Of a DNA stretch of 64,000 nucleotides, positions 7,551 through 16,325 are shown one piece after another. This DNA is from JAJVID01 sp963743425. Lineage in GTDB: Bacteria; Acidobacteriota; Blastocatellia; RBC074. The stretch covers positions 744,001 through 808,000 of the forward strand of contig CAVUPU010000009.1 in assembly GCA_963743425.1 (NCBI GenBank). Reading direction: 5' to 3'. How positions within the stretch are numbered: position 1 is the stretch's first letter; every line of letters begins with the position of its first letter. The position numbers and the translations under genes are program-made. The notes under the pieces are model-generated. The model was not told where the DNA came from and did not search any database. It saw nothing but the letters and a program-made list of their open reading frames with translations.

Positions 7551-8914
7551 CTGGGAAAGCGGCTGGTCAGATCTTTGAGCCAGCGATATGCGTCAAGGAG
7601 ATGGTTGAGCTTGATGAGCAGGAGGCCTTTCATTCGCAGACACGTAAGACCCAAGGGGTCGATAGCGATAGCCATTTCACACTGGGAAAGTGACATCGCG
7701 AACCGTTCGTATCTCATTAGCGCCGTTGCGGCGGCGCGGTGCGCTTCAAATTTCAATGAGCGTGTCTGCGCTTCTTCAGCAAGAACCATTAGCTCTGCCG
7801 CTTTCCCCCGTTGGCTCAATTCCCTGATCCTGCTGAGCACATTCTCTTCTGTAGGCTCCTGCTGAGTTTCGGTCTGTTCTGTTTCCAGTTTGTCCCAGGG
7901 AGTTGAGAAATTGAGCAGGCGGTGAATGAAGCTCTCGTAGCTGCGAGAGAGAGACAATCTGTCAGTAGTTTGTTCTGACAAAACGGCTATCTCTTCACCA
8001 TAGGCGTAATCCGGGACGTGTTGAATCTGGACTTCGTCGAAATACTCTTTGAGATACTCTTTGAGTTCACCCTCTGGTTTCGGCAATTCGTATATTTGGC
8101 GGAACAACTCCTCGAACAGTCGCTGGTAACCTGGTATGCCTTTGTCCTGATTGCCGTAACGCCAGTCTTTCCGCAAACTGGGGCGCGCCGGCTCAATCCG
8201 CGACGCGAGTGGGAACACTGTTAGCGATCTCAGGTCGTCGGATCGACGGCGATAACTGATAGCCCGTTCGATCAGCCCGATTACGCCGCTGAGACTTTGC
8301 CGGTTGGGAGTAAAAACGACCACCAGTTTGTCCGGCATGATCATTGTGCAGATCCCGCTGATATCAGTCACCCCGGTGCGTGAGTCAATCAGGACATAGT
8401 GATAACGTTCAACCAGCAGCTCAGCGAAAGCGCGCAATAAATGAGGAGACCGCTCATACAATTCTTCCCAGTCAAAAGTATTGACTTTGGCTGAGTACTC
8501 GTCGTCAGATTGTCCATCCTGATCGAACTGTCCCGCTTTGAGCAATGACAATGACGGAATACCTGTATCTGAAATAAACCTCTCAATCCCGATTTTTTCC
8601 AGTAACTCGCGAGCTTCTTCCTCGGTTTGATTTCTGCTCTCAAGGCTAAAATTCGACAGTATGGTTTCGCTCAATTCATGAAACAGATCAATTAACCCCG
8701 GTTTTTGTTCGGAAGGAGTTTGTCGCTGGGCGTCAAATCGAAAGTATCTGTGCAGCCCCGGCGCTTCCAGGTCCCAGTCCAGCATCAGCACGCCCTTGCC
8801 TGACTCACGCTGGGCCAGGAGGCAGGCGACATTGGCCAATGCCATTGAGCGTCCAGTCCCGCCTTTATAGGAATAAAAAGTTATGACCTGCCCCGCTGAT
8901 TCGCCTGACATCAT
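7547..8914 (-). CDS. ParA/MinD-like KGGTGR-motif ATPase with TPR-like tail, truncated by frameshift
   Basis: The N-terminus has the deviant Walker A of the KGGVGR family (VITFYSYKGGTGRSMALAN, residues 10-28), followed by LMLDWDLEAPGLHRYF and the ParA-like YHYVLIDSRTGVTDISG. The last 120 residues are helical and TPR-like (RMKGLLLIKLNHLLDAYRWL). KGGVGR ATPases are known from predicted conflict systems beside TIR and TRAFs-binding proteins, where they are thought to act as signalling hubs. Its ATG overlaps the TIR stop codon (ATGA at 8911-8914), so translation is coupled. The frame ends at TGA just after LTSRFPR; removing one C would read on as RFPDDAEIWGLLGM into the TRAFs-binding part. The natural protein was thus about 825 residues. 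Confidence 0.8.
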   Translation of the reverse strand: MMSGESAGQVITFYSYKGGTGRSMALANVACLLAQRESGKGVLMLDWDLEAPGLHRYFRFDAQRQTPSEQKPGLIDLFHELSETILSNFSLESRNQTEEEARELLEKIGIERFISDTGIPSLSLLKAGQFDQDGQSDDEYSAKVNTFDWEELYERSPHLLRAFAELLVERYHYVLIDSRTGVTDISGICTMIMPDKLVVVFTPNRQSLSGVIGLIERAISYRRRSDDLRSLTVFPLASRIEPARPSLRKDWRYGNQDKGIPGYQRLFEELFRQIYELPKPEGELKEYLKEYFDEVQIQHVPDYAYGEEIAVLSEQTTDRLSLSRSYESFIHRLLNFSTPWDKLETEQTETQQEPTEENVLSRIRELSQRGKAAELMVLAEEAQTRSLKFEAHRAAATALMRYERFAMSLSQCEMAIAIDPLGLTCLRMKGLLLIKLNHLLDAYRWLKDLTSRFPR

Positions 8915-9558
8915 TTTTTCCCCTTACGTAGTACAAACGGAGTCTGAAGCGGCGCTATTTGTCCAAGCCATTTCCCTATGAAGTCCTTATCAGGAAGCTT
9001 GAATTTCTGACAGGCGCCGAATGGATCCTGCCCAAGATTGTCAAAAGCTTTGCAGCGAGCAGCAATATAATCAGCGATCTTTCTGATTTCAGAACTATAC
9101 AAACGATGCTTGCGCAAGGGAGGATCGCGCGGCTCGAATTTCTCAAAATTGAAATATAGCCGGCGATCTTTGATGCTGGCTGGAATATCGTCAGCGCCCC
9201 GAAACGCTATCGGGATGATCAGGCCGTGATTTTTATCAGTATTCAGCCCCAGAAGTTTCAGCCTTTTCTCCTCGAGCTTTTCCATCGCATGGAATTCCCG
9301 CGCGCAGTAACTGTGTTCCCTGTCAAAGTAGGTTGGCGTATAGACCACAACCATACAAGCGCTTTTACAGATCGCCTCAGACAACTCCTCGTTATAAAAG
9401 TCGCCACCTTGCAGGCGGTCTCGGTCAAGAAACACTTTTTCTTTACGAGTCAGTTCCAATTGCTCCGACAGGGCGTCTTCAAGATCTCTGACAATGCGTT
9501 CCGACAGCTTTCGCTGTCCGTGCCGGTAGCTGATGAAACATGAGTACTCAAAAGGCAT
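8911..9558 (-). CDS. TIR domain protein
   Basis: A 215-residue protein that is almost entirely a TIR domain: EYSCFISYRHG near the N-terminus (box 1), VFLDRDRLQGGDFYNEEL, an ACMVVVYTPTYFDREHSYC strand, then a C-terminal extension of about 70 residues. TIR domains in bacterial immunity cleave NAD+ or make cyclic ADP-ribose signals; a Glu in the C-AREF-HAMEKLEEK helix is a candidate catalytic residue, though I cannot verify its position. It is first in a minus-strand operon with the KGGTGR ATPase (four-base overlap) and the decayed TRAFs-binding part. Unlike its partner it is intact. ATG 9558 is the first in-frame start. The 210-bp gap upstream separates it from a divergent gene and probably holds both promoters. 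Confidence 0.88.
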   Translation of the reverse strand: MPFEYSCFISYRHGQRKLSERIVRDLEDALSEQLELTRKEKVFLDRDRLQGGDFYNEELSEAICKSACMVVVYTPTYFDREHSYCAREFHAMEKLEEKRLKLLGLNTDKNHGLIIPIAFRGADDIPASIKDRRLYFNFEKFEPRDPPLRKHRLYSSEIRKIADYIAARCKAFDNLGQDPFGACQKFKLPDKDFIGKWLGQIAPLQTPFVLRKGKK

Positions 9559-9771
9559 ATGCTGGAATAATCTTTAAATAGGTTTTCAGATTGGTGATTG
9601 AAGAATAACACATCATCGCATGAGTCGAAAAGTCCGAACGCCTTGCCGGGTGACGTCGATTGTTTAATGTCAGCGACTTGCGGCTTGCGGAGACGCTTCT
9701 TGACAGCGTCCGGAAGCCAAACTTAGAATCGCCGTTCGATTCCCAGACGCCTATTCAATGGAGAAAACAAT

Positions 9772-10200
9772 TTGTACAGCGAAGAATTGTCAGGACAGGT
9801 AGCCGCGCCGAGGCCTATTCCGAAGGCGCGCACGATCGCCGCTACGGTGGCGACCTTCATCGCGCCCGGTCTCGGTCATCTGCTTTTGGGCAAGGTGGCG
9901 CGCGGCGCAATTATCGGCGGTGTCATCATTGCGATGTTCGCGCTCGGCTTTGTGATGGAAGGCCATCTTTACAAGCCCGATCCGAACGAATGGCTGACCT
10001 GGTTCTTCAGCTTTCTGGACGCCGGCATGGGGCTGCCTTATCTGGTTTGCGCGCTGGCCGACTGGGGAGTTCAGATCACTCCTGAGCAGGCGGCGAAGGT
10101 CACGTTTGAATACGGCAACACGTTTCTATGCGTCGCGGGCGCGTTGAATATGCTGGCGGCGATGGATGCTTATGACATCGGGGTCGGGAGGAAGTCATGA
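9772..10200 (+). CDS. Small multi-pass membrane protein (DUF6677-like)
   Basis: A 142-residue protein with four likely membrane segments. The first contains APGLGHLLLGKVARGAIIGG, a motif seen in acidobacterial proteins that I recall as DUF6677; the number is from memory. TTG 9772 is the likely start, with GGAG about nine bases upstream; an ATG at 9759 is in another frame. The stop overlaps the next ATG (ATGA at 10197-10200), so the two small membrane proteins are translationally coupled. Function unknown. Confidence 0.75.
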   Translation: MYSEELSGQVAAPRPIPKARTIAATVATFIAPGLGHLLLGKVARGAIIGGVIIAMFALGFVMEGHLYKPDPNEWLTWFFSFLDAGMGLPYLVCALADWGVQITPEQAAKVTFEYGNTFLCVAGALNMLAAMDAYDIGVGRKS

Positions 10201-10373
10201 CGCATTTTACGGCCCTGGTCCTGTTCAGTCTGCTGGTCTCGGTGGCGTTCGCCGCGCTCTCCTCCGAACATCACACCACGCGGGAGCGCGTCAAATACGG
10301 CGCGAAAGTTTTCGGCTATTTCGTGGGCGTGGGATTTCTGATCGCGTGGGCGCTCTATTTCCTGCCGATCTGA
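10197..10373 (+). CDS. Small two-helix membrane protein, 58 residues
   Basis: Below the usual ORF length cut-off but well supported. Its ATG overlaps the upstream stop, and GGGAGGAAG lies just before it. It reads MTHFTALVLFSLLVSVAFAA, a charged loop (SSEHHTTRERVKYGAK), then VFGYFVGVGFLIAWALYFLPI and TGA at 10371-10373. Two membrane helices with a positive loop are predicted. No known domain. It probably works with the gene upstream. Confidence 0.75.
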   Translation: MTHFTALVLFSLLVSVAFAALSSEHHTTRERVKYGAKVFGYFVGVGFLIAWALYFLPI

Positions 10374-10385
10374 GGATCGAGGATC

Positions 10386-10507
10386 GAGGATCGGATCATT
10401 TTCCATTTGCCATATTACATTTTTCATTTGTCATTGTCGGAATCAAAACTCCGCAGCAATGGCAAATGAAAAATGTAATATGGCAAATGGAAAATGATCC
10501 GATCCTC
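10386..10507. repeat. AT-rich perfect palindrome, CATTTTCCATTTGCCAT family
   Basis: The arms of about 45 bases at 10386-10430 and 10463-10507 are exact reverse complements around a 32-base loop. It lies between two co-directional genes. A relative built from the same CATTTTCCATTT and TTGTCATTTG words sits at 46969-47071. Confidence 0.9.
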
Positions 10508-10527
10508 TTATTTTGTGAGGTGAGGCT

Positions 10528-10953
10528 ATGGATGGATTTACGATGAAGGCCGCGCTGGCGATAGGCGCGGTGGTGTTGATCGGGTTTCTGTGGTTGGTAT
10601 GGAAGTTTTTCTCCAAAGTGTTTAAGCATGTGATCATCATGCTGCTCATCGGCGCGGCTGGCGCGACGTTTTATTACTTCCACTCGCTCCCGCCGGCGCC
10701 GCCGCCTTACGTAGGCAAACACGCTTATATGAAAGATAACGGAGAATACATCGGGGTCGTCGAAGGCCAGGCGGAAGACAGCCGGCGCGGCCCGGTCTGG
10801 GTCATTCGACCGGTGGGCGGCTATCCGCAGAGATACGCCAAGGCGCGCGTGGCGTTGAAAGATAAGATGGAGTTTAAACCGGAGCAGACTCCGGCGCCGT
10901 CGCCTGAGAGCAAACCGGCCTCGGACAAAACCGATAAGAAGAAGAAAACTTAG
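10528..10953 (+). CDS. Membrane-anchored protein of unknown function
   Basis: A 141-residue protein with two close hydrophobic segments (AALAIGAVVLIGFLWLVW and HVIIMLLIGAAGATFYYF), a Pro-rich hinge (PPAPPP), a small soluble domain (residues about 65-115) and a Lys/Pro-rich tail ending DKKKKT. A clear GTGAGG ribosome site precedes ATG 10528. I recognise no family. It follows the two small membrane genes across a palindrome and may belong to the same transcript. Confidence 0.7.
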   Translation: MDGFTMKAALAIGAVVLIGFLWLVWKFFSKVFKHVIIMLLIGAAGATFYYFHSLPPAPPPYVGKHAYMKDNGEYIGVVEGQAEDSRRGPVWVIRPVGGYPQRYAKARVALKDKMEFKPEQTPAPSPESKPASDKTDKKKKT

Positions 10954-11090
10954 AGATCGGATAACGCAGCGCGCGGCGGATGTGGCCGATTTGGTGATTC
11001 AGACTGGCGTCGTTTAGACTAGCTTTTTATCAAGTTGAACGCATCAACTGCGCTTTCAACCTGAGATTATGAAACCGTTGCGAAGATTTT

Positions 11091-11915
11091 ATGCCGTTGC
11101 GCGAAACAGACGCCTTCGTACTACGCACCTTCACGATCAAGGAAGCCGACAAGGTTTGCGTCTTCTTCACGCGCGAAGCGGGTAAGTTGCGCGGTGTGGC
11201 GCACGGCGCGCGCAGGTTGAAGAGCCGGTTCGGCGCCAGTCTTGAGCCTTTCACTGAGGTCTCGCTGACCTATTTTCAGAAGGAGAACAAGGAGTTGGTC
11301 TCGATCTCCAACTGCGAGATCATCAACTCGCAATTCGTCGAAGGGCTGAGCAGCGAGACTCTGGGCGTGATCCATTACCTGGCCGAGCTGGTGATCGAAT
11401 TCGTTCCTGACCACGAGCCGAACGAGCGAGTCTATCGCCTGGTCTGCGCGACGCTCGATTCGCTGCGGCGGATCGGCGCTGCGGACGCGAAAGAGCGCGA
11501 TGAGAAGCTGCCCTCGATTGTTCGTTATTTTGAAATCTGGATGCTGAAGCTCGCCGGATTCTTCCCTCACTGGAAAAATTGCGGGGCATGCGAAAAGGAT
11601 TTGACGGGCCAGGCGGCTGTCTGGTTGACGAACGAAGGCATCCCGCAGTGTCCGGCTTGCGGCGGCGGGCGCGGCGAAGAGTTGAAGCCGCTCGTGTGGC
11701 GGACGATCCATGAAATCCTGACGCAACCCCCGGCGACATTCCTATTACCCGGACGTGACGCGCGCTCGATCGCTCAAATCGGCAATCTCGCGGCGCGCTT
11801 GATCGATCGGGTCCTCGAGCGCGAATTGAAGTCATACGAAGTCCTGGATCGGCTGAGGCCGGTCGAATACATAGAACAAAACCGTTATAAGGAGTTACGA
11901 ACTAAAAATGAATAA
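11091..11915 (+). CDS. recO: DNA repair protein RecO
   Basis: RecO loads RecA onto SSB-coated single-stranded DNA with RecR in the RecFOR pathway. The N-terminal OB fold shows the family pattern LRETDAFVLRTFTIKEADKV, then LRGVAHGARRLKSRFGASLEPF and the VSLTYFQKENKELVSI strand. The C-terminal helical part has a zinc-finger pair CGAC (about residue 165) and CPAC (about 190). Length (274) is normal. ATG 11091 starts the conserved block, although no strong ribosome site is seen. The stop lies eight bases inside ppdK, so the two genes are probably co-transcribed. Confidence 0.93.
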   Translation: MPLRETDAFVLRTFTIKEADKVCVFFTREAGKLRGVAHGARRLKSRFGASLEPFTEVSLTYFQKENKELVSISNCEIINSQFVEGLSSETLGVIHYLAELVIEFVPDHEPNERVYRLVCATLDSLRRIGAADAKERDEKLPSIVRYFEIWMLKLAGFFPHWKNCGACEKDLTGQAAVWLTNEGIPQCPACGGGRGEELKPLVWRTIHEILTQPPATFLLPGRDARSIAQIGNLAARLIDRVLERELKSYEVLDRLRPVEYIEQNRYKELRTKNE

Positions 11916-14900
11916 GAAGTATGTCTATCTGTTTGCCGATGGCCAGGCAGAGGGCGCGGGTAAGATGAAAGATTTGCTCGGCGGCAAAGGCGCGGGGCTG
12001 GCCGAAATGACCAACGCCGGGCTGCCCGTCCCGCCGGGGTTCACGATCACGACCGAAGCCTGCACGGCCTATTACGGGGCGGGAGAGAAATTCCCCGAAG
12101 GGATGTTGGATGAGGCGCAAGCCGCTCTGGCGAGAGTTGAACAGGCGACCGGCAAGAAGTTCGGCGGCGCGGAGAACCCGCTGCTCGTCTCGGTGCGCTC
12201 CGGCGCGAAGTTTTCGATGCCCGGAATGATGGACACGGTGTTGAACCTCGGATTGAACGATGAGACGCGAGAAGCCCTGGCCCGTCTCACCGGCAATGAG
12301 CGTTTCTCCTATGACGCCTACCGGCGCTTCATTCAGCTCTTCGGCAAGATAGTGCTGGGCATAGACTCCGAAAAGTTCGATCACAAATTCGACGAACACA
12401 AGAAGAGGCTCGGCGTGACCGAAGACACGCAGGTCGGCGCCGAGGCGCTCAGCCTTCTGATCGAGGATTACAAGGCGATCGTCAAGAAAGAGACCGGCAA
12501 GGATTTTCCGACCGACCCGCGCAAGCAGCTCGAGCTGGCGATCAGGGCCGTCTTCGCTTCGTGGAACGGGAGGCGCGCGCGCGATTACCGGCGCATCCAC
12601 AAGATCTCCGACAGCCTCGGCACGGCGGTCAACGTGCAGGCGATGGTCTTCGGCAATATGGGCGAAGATTCGGGCACGGGCGTGGCATTCACGCGCGACG
12701 TCGCGACCGGCGAAAAAATCCTCTACGGCGAATTCCTGCAGAACGCGCAGGGCGAAGACGTGGTCGCCGGCATCCGCACGCCGAAGAAGATCGCCGAACT
12801 GAGAAGCGTCATGCCCGAAGTCTATGACCAGTTCCAGCAGGTCGCCACGCGCCTCGAAAACCACTACAAGGACGTCCAGGACCTCGAATTCACCATCGAG
12901 CGCGGCAAGCTCTATATGCTCCAGACGCGCACCGCCAAACGCACCGGCGCGTCCGCCGTCCGCATCGCCGTCGAAATGGTCGGCGAGGGCATTATTGATA
13001 AGGCGACCGCCGTGCAGCGCGTCGAACCGGCGCAGCTCGACCAGTTGCTCCATCCGATGATCGACCCGAAAGCGCCCGTCAACGTCATCGCCGTCGGATT
13101 GCCCGCCAGCCCCGGCGCGGCTTCGGGCAAGGTGGTCTTCGACCCGGATCACGCCGAAGAGGAGGCCAAGAAGGGCGAGAAGGTGATCCTGGTCAGAATC
13201 GAGACTTCGCCGGAAGACTTTCACGGAATGGTCGCGGCCCAGGCGATTCTGACCGCGCGCGGGGGGATGACATGTGTTGCAGGGGAAACTCGCATCCTCA
13301 CTGATCAAGGTATGCTCACTGCTAAAGATGCATTTGAGTCGCTCGAATCCGGGAGACAACTTCGCATTTTGTCGTTTGATAGTCATACATTGCGACCTGT
13401 GTGGCGAAGCGTTATTGCGGCTGGACGCAAACCATCGGAGGTCATCACAGTCGCGGTTTCACAAACTGGGCGCGCCGATCAAAATCTTCTGCGTCTAACT
13501 GCGGATCACAAAATGTTCACGATCCAGAATCGCAAGCTGGTTAAGAAGCGATTGGATACGGTTATCAAAGACAATGATTTTCTGACCATTGTTGACCAGA
13601 TTCCCGCTCTGGGTGAATCAATGGTTTCGCCCGATCTCGCCTACGTTGCAGGAGCGATTTTCTCGGACGGCAATGTGCGCGTCAGCAAGACAAAGGGCGC
13701 AGTAACCTTCGTGCAAAAGCCTACGCCGGAGAAGGCAGAGTTTATCGCTGCGGTGGAGCAGACGTTTGAAGAGAGTTTTGGTGTGCCATTCACATATATC
13801 AGGCAGCGGGAAACAACCGGGTCGCTAAGGGGGCGGGAGATTCGGGGAACAGTCGAAGATCGTATCAGCTTCCGCCGCGAACCCGCCGCTCTCCTGAATG
13901 AAATTCGTAATAATCCAGCCGCCTGGGTGTTGACATTGGATCGTCTTGGCTTGCTTAAATTCCTGGCTGGTTATGCGGATGGCGATGGCTCGTATGCCAA
14001 AGAATCAAGCAAGGTCCGGTTGCAGATCACTGTCGCGCGATCCAATCAAAGATTACTGGAAGGGCTGGTCATTGCTTGCCTGCGTCTTGGAATCGTTCCG
14101 CAGGTCACAAATAATCGCGACAGCTATTTAATTCAGATCGCTGAGGGCATTGATGAAATATTGAAGCACACACATCGCCTCAAAGCTGAAATTCCGGCCC
14201 GTTTGTACGAGTCCAAGTGCTTCTCTATGAAATCGCTCTTCGATGACATCGTTGAAGAGGTCAATTTCATGGGACGCGTTCGTGAAGGCATCAAGCGCAA
14301 CATTATGTTTGGCGCCGAAAAATTGCGACGTGATGTGCTTCCGTTGTGCACAGGTGATGCGCAAGCGCAAGTTGAGTCGCTGCTTAATTCATCTCTGCGT
14401 TCCTACCGCGTTAAACAGGTGGATGGCTCGCAGCCAGAGATGGTTTACAACTTCGAGGTCGCAGCCGACAACGAACTGGACAAGAATTTTGTTGTCTTCT
14501 CCAGTCGTTTAACGCCTGTGCTTGTCTCAAACTCCCACGCGGCTGTAGTGGCTCGCGGGATGGGCAAATGCTGCGTGGCGGGCTGCAGCGACCTCAATAT
14601 CAACTACGCCGCCAAACAGTTCACCACCAACGGCGTGACGGTCAAAGAGGGCGATTGGATCACACTGGACGGCTCGACTGGGCGCGTGATTTTGGGGCAG
14701 GTTCAGTTGATAGATCCAGAAATCAGCGGCCATTTCAGGACGCTCATGGAGTGGGTCAACGAATTCCGCAAACTCGGCGTGCGCGCCAACTCCGACACGC
14801 CGTACGATTCGGAGGTCGCGCGCGGCTTCGGCGCCGAAGGTATCGGACTCTGCCGCACAGAGCACATGTTCTTCGAGGGCGACCGCATCGACAGCGTGCG

Positions 14901-15948
14901 CCAGATGATCCTCTCGTCGGGCGAGTACAAGACTCTCGAAGCGCAGCTCAACGCGGCGAAGGCCGACCTCGAGAAGGCTTCGAAGGAGAAGAAGCCCGAG
15001 GCCAAAAAACGCGTCAAAGAGATCGAGAAGAAGATCAAACGTCCGGGCGAGCTCTATCACGGCGCGCTGGCCTCGCTCCTGGAGTTGCAGCGCGAAGATT
15101 TCGCCGGAATCTTCCGCGCGATGGACGGCTATCCGGTGACGATCCGCACGCTCGACCCGCCGCTCCACGAATTCGTCCCGCACGACGACAAGACGCTCAA
15201 AGAATTGGCCAAAAAGATCAAGATGAACTTCAAGGAGGCCAAAGCACGCGTCGCGCAATTGCACGAATTCAACCCGATGCTCGGCCATCGCGGATGCCGC
15301 CTCGGCATCGTCTATCCTGAGATCACCGAGATGCAGGCGCGCGCGATCTTCGAGGCCGCCGTCAAGGTCAAACGCGAAGGCGTCGTCGTCAAACCGGAGA
15401 TCATGATCCCGCTGGTGGCCAACGTGAACGAGCTGAAGCTGCAGACCGACGTCGTCCGTCGCGTCGCCGGCGAGGTCTTCGAGCGCGAAGGCGAGTCGGT
15501 CGAGTACCTGGTCGGCACGATGATCGAACTGCCGCGCGCGGCGCTGACCGCCAACCGAATCGCCGAGCCGGCGGAATTTTTCAGTTTCGGCACGAACGAC
15601 CTGACGCAGACCGCGATGGGATTGAGCCGCGACGACGCGGGCCGCTTCCTGCCGTTTTACGTCGAGAAGAAGATCTTCCCCGACGACCCGTTCCAGACGC
15701 TCGATCAGGAAGGCGTGGGGCAGCTTCTCGAAATCGGCGTCCAGCGCGGACGTTCGACGCGCCCCGATCTGAAGGTGGGCATCTGCGGCGAGCACGGCGG
15801 CGACCCCGAATCGGTGATCTTCTGCCACAAGATCGGGCTGAATTACGTGAGCTGTTCGCCGTATCGTGTGCCGATCGCGCTGCTGGCTGCGGCGCACGCG
15901 GCGCTGGCCGATCAGGCCAGCGCGACGGCCGTGGGAACGACGGCGTAG
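11908..15948 (+). CDS. ppdK: Pyruvate, phosphate dikinase precursor containing an intein
   Basis: PPDK interconverts pyruvate, ATP and phosphate with PEP, AMP and pyrophosphate through a phosphohistidine. The N-terminus (YVYLFADGQAEG, KDLLGGKGAGLAEMTNAGLP, RSGAKFSMPGMMDTVLNLG) is the ATP-grasp domain. The phosphohistidine loop GGMT/SHAAVVARGMGK is split after Thr455 by a 420-residue intein. The C-terminal PEP-binding barrel has GLCRTEHMFFE, RTLDPPLHEFVP, GHRGCRLGI, FSFGTNDLTQT and GICGEHGGDP. Without the intein the enzyme is about 926 residues, a normal size. The insertion is next to the catalytic His (residue 877 of the precursor), so activity needs splicing. ATG 11908 overlaps the recO end. 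A hairpin with a T-run follows at 15994. A diverged copy of the last 100 codons lies downstream at 16737. Confidence 0.95.
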   Translation: MNKKYVYLFADGQAEGAGKMKDLLGGKGAGLAEMTNAGLPVPPGFTITTEACTAYYGAGEKFPEGMLDEAQAALARVEQATGKKFGGAENPLLVSVRSGAKFSMPGMMDTVLNLGLNDETREALARLTGNERFSYDAYRRFIQLFGKIVLGIDSEKFDHKFDEHKKRLGVTEDTQVGAEALSLLIEDYKAIVKKETGKDFPTDPRKQLELAIRAVFASWNGRRARDYRRIHKISDSLGTAVNVQAMVFGNMGEDSGTGVAFTRDVATGEKILYGEFLQNAQGEDVVAGIRTPKKIAELRSVMPEVYDQFQQVATRLENHYKDVQDLEFTIERGKLYMLQTRTAKRTGASAVRIAVEMVGEGIIDKATAVQRVEPAQLDQLLHPMIDPKAPVNVIAVGLPASPGAASGKVVFDPDHAEEEAKKGEKVILVRIETSPEDFHGMVAAQAILTARGGMTCVAGETRILTDQGMLTAKDAFESLESGRQLRILSFDSHTLRPVWRSVIAAGRKPSEVITVAVSQTGRADQNLLRLTADHKMFTIQNRKLVKKRLDTVIKDNDFLTIVDQIPALGESMVSPDLAYVAGAIFSDGNVRVSKTKGAVTFVQKPTPEKAEFIAAVEQTFEESFGVPFTYIRQRETTGSLRGREIRGTVEDRISFRREPAALLNEIRNNPAAWVLTLDRLGLLKFLAGYADGDGSYAKESSKVRLQITVARSNQRLLEGLVIACLRLGIVPQVTNNRDSYLIQIAEGIDEILKHTHRLKAEIPARLYESKCFSMKSLFDDIVEEVNFMGRVREGIKRNIMFGAEKLRRDVLPLCTGDAQAQVESLLNSSLRSYRVKQVDGSQPEMVYNFEVAADNELDKNFVVFSSRLTPVLVSNSHAAVVARGMGKCCVAGCSDLNINYAAKQFTTNGVTVKEGDWITLDGSTGRVILGQVQLIDPEISGHFRTLMEWVNEFRKLGVRANSDTPYDSEVARGFGAEGIGLCRTEHMFFEGDRIDSVRQMILSSGEYKTLEAQLNAAKADLEKASKEKKPEAKKRVKEIEKKIKRPGELYHGALASLLELQREDFAGIFRAMDGYPVTIRTLDPPLHEFVPHDDKTLKELAKKIKMNFKEAKARVAQLHEFNPMLGHRGCRLGIVYPEITEMQARAIFEAAVKVKREGVVVKPEIMIPLVANVNELKLQTDVVRRVAGEVFEREGESVEYLVGTMIELPRAALTANRIAEPAEFFSFGTNDLTQTAMGLSRDDAGRFLPFYVEKKIFPDDPFQTLDQEGVGQLLEIGVQRGRSTRPDLKVGICGEHGGDPESVIFCHKIGLNYVSCSPYRVPIALLAAAHAALADQASATAVGTTA
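13273..14532 (+). other. Intein with LAGLIDADG homing endonuclease, within ppdK
   Basis: This in-frame 420-codon segment begins with Cys (CVAGETRILTDQG, residue 456 of the precursor) and ends in Asn (LTPVLVSN) before the +1 Ser of the host motif. It has a splicing block B (LRLTADHKMFT, with the T-x-x-H pattern). Two LAGLIDADG motifs, LAYVAGAIFSDGN and LKFLAGYADGDGSY, mark a homing endonuclease that should cut intein-less ppdK alleles. The residue before the final Asn is Ser rather than the usual His, which may slow Asn cyclisation, though other inteins tolerate this. The segment looks richer in A and T than the flanking exteins, in line with horizontal arrival. Confidence 0.93.
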
Positions 15949-15993
15949 TCGGCGCCTGGAATAAACTCCAGGAAATTCAATTGGCAGGTGTAA

Positions 15994-16040
15994 AATGCGG
16001 GTTGAGGAATCGGATTCTTCAACCCGCATTCGCGCTTTTT
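15994..16040 (+). terminator. Hairpin terminator after ppdK, AATGCGG family
   Basis: The arms AATGCGGGTTGAGGAATC and GATTCTTCAACCCGCATT pair fully (one G-U), with a one-base spacer in DNA, followed by a T-run near 16036. It lies 46 bases after the ppdK stop. Relatives occur at 17074 and 23197. Confidence 0.75.
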
Positions 16041-16067
16041 GATCATCTTCAGAATAAGGAGGAAGCA

Positions 16068-16325
16068 ATGATCTCGGTAAAAGGGGTATTTCAAGATGGC
16101 GTGGCCAAGCCGATAGATGTTGTTGAAGGCCGTAACGGACAGGTTGTGATCATCACTTTTCTCGAAGAGAAAGAAACGCCGCAAGAACTCGTTACTGAAC
16201 AAGACGGCGACTGGGACGTATTGTCGCAATTGATTGAGGAATGTCGTATGAGCACCGGCGTCAGCGACCTGGCTCATCAACATGATCATTACTTATATGG
16301 AACTGCTAAGAGAGACGGGCAATGA
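16068..16325 (+). CDS. Antitoxin of a PIN-type toxin-antitoxin pair
   Basis: An 85-residue protein beginning MISVKGVFQDGVAKPIDVVE, which resembles the small beta-stranded antitoxins of the DUF104 type found beside PIN toxins. The C-terminal half (QLIEECRMSTGVSDLAHQHD) would be the toxin-binding helix. ATG 16068 is chosen because AAGGAGGAAG lies just upstream; a longer frame from 15981 runs through the terminator hairpin and is unlikely. The stop overlaps the toxin ATG by four bases (ATGA), the usual arrangement for such pairs. Antitoxin identity is inferred from context and weak similarity. Confidence 0.75.
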   Translation: MISVKGVFQDGVAKPIDVVEGRNGQVVIITFLEEKETPQELVTEQDGDWDVLSQLIEECRMSTGVSDLAHQHDHYLYGTAKRDGQ

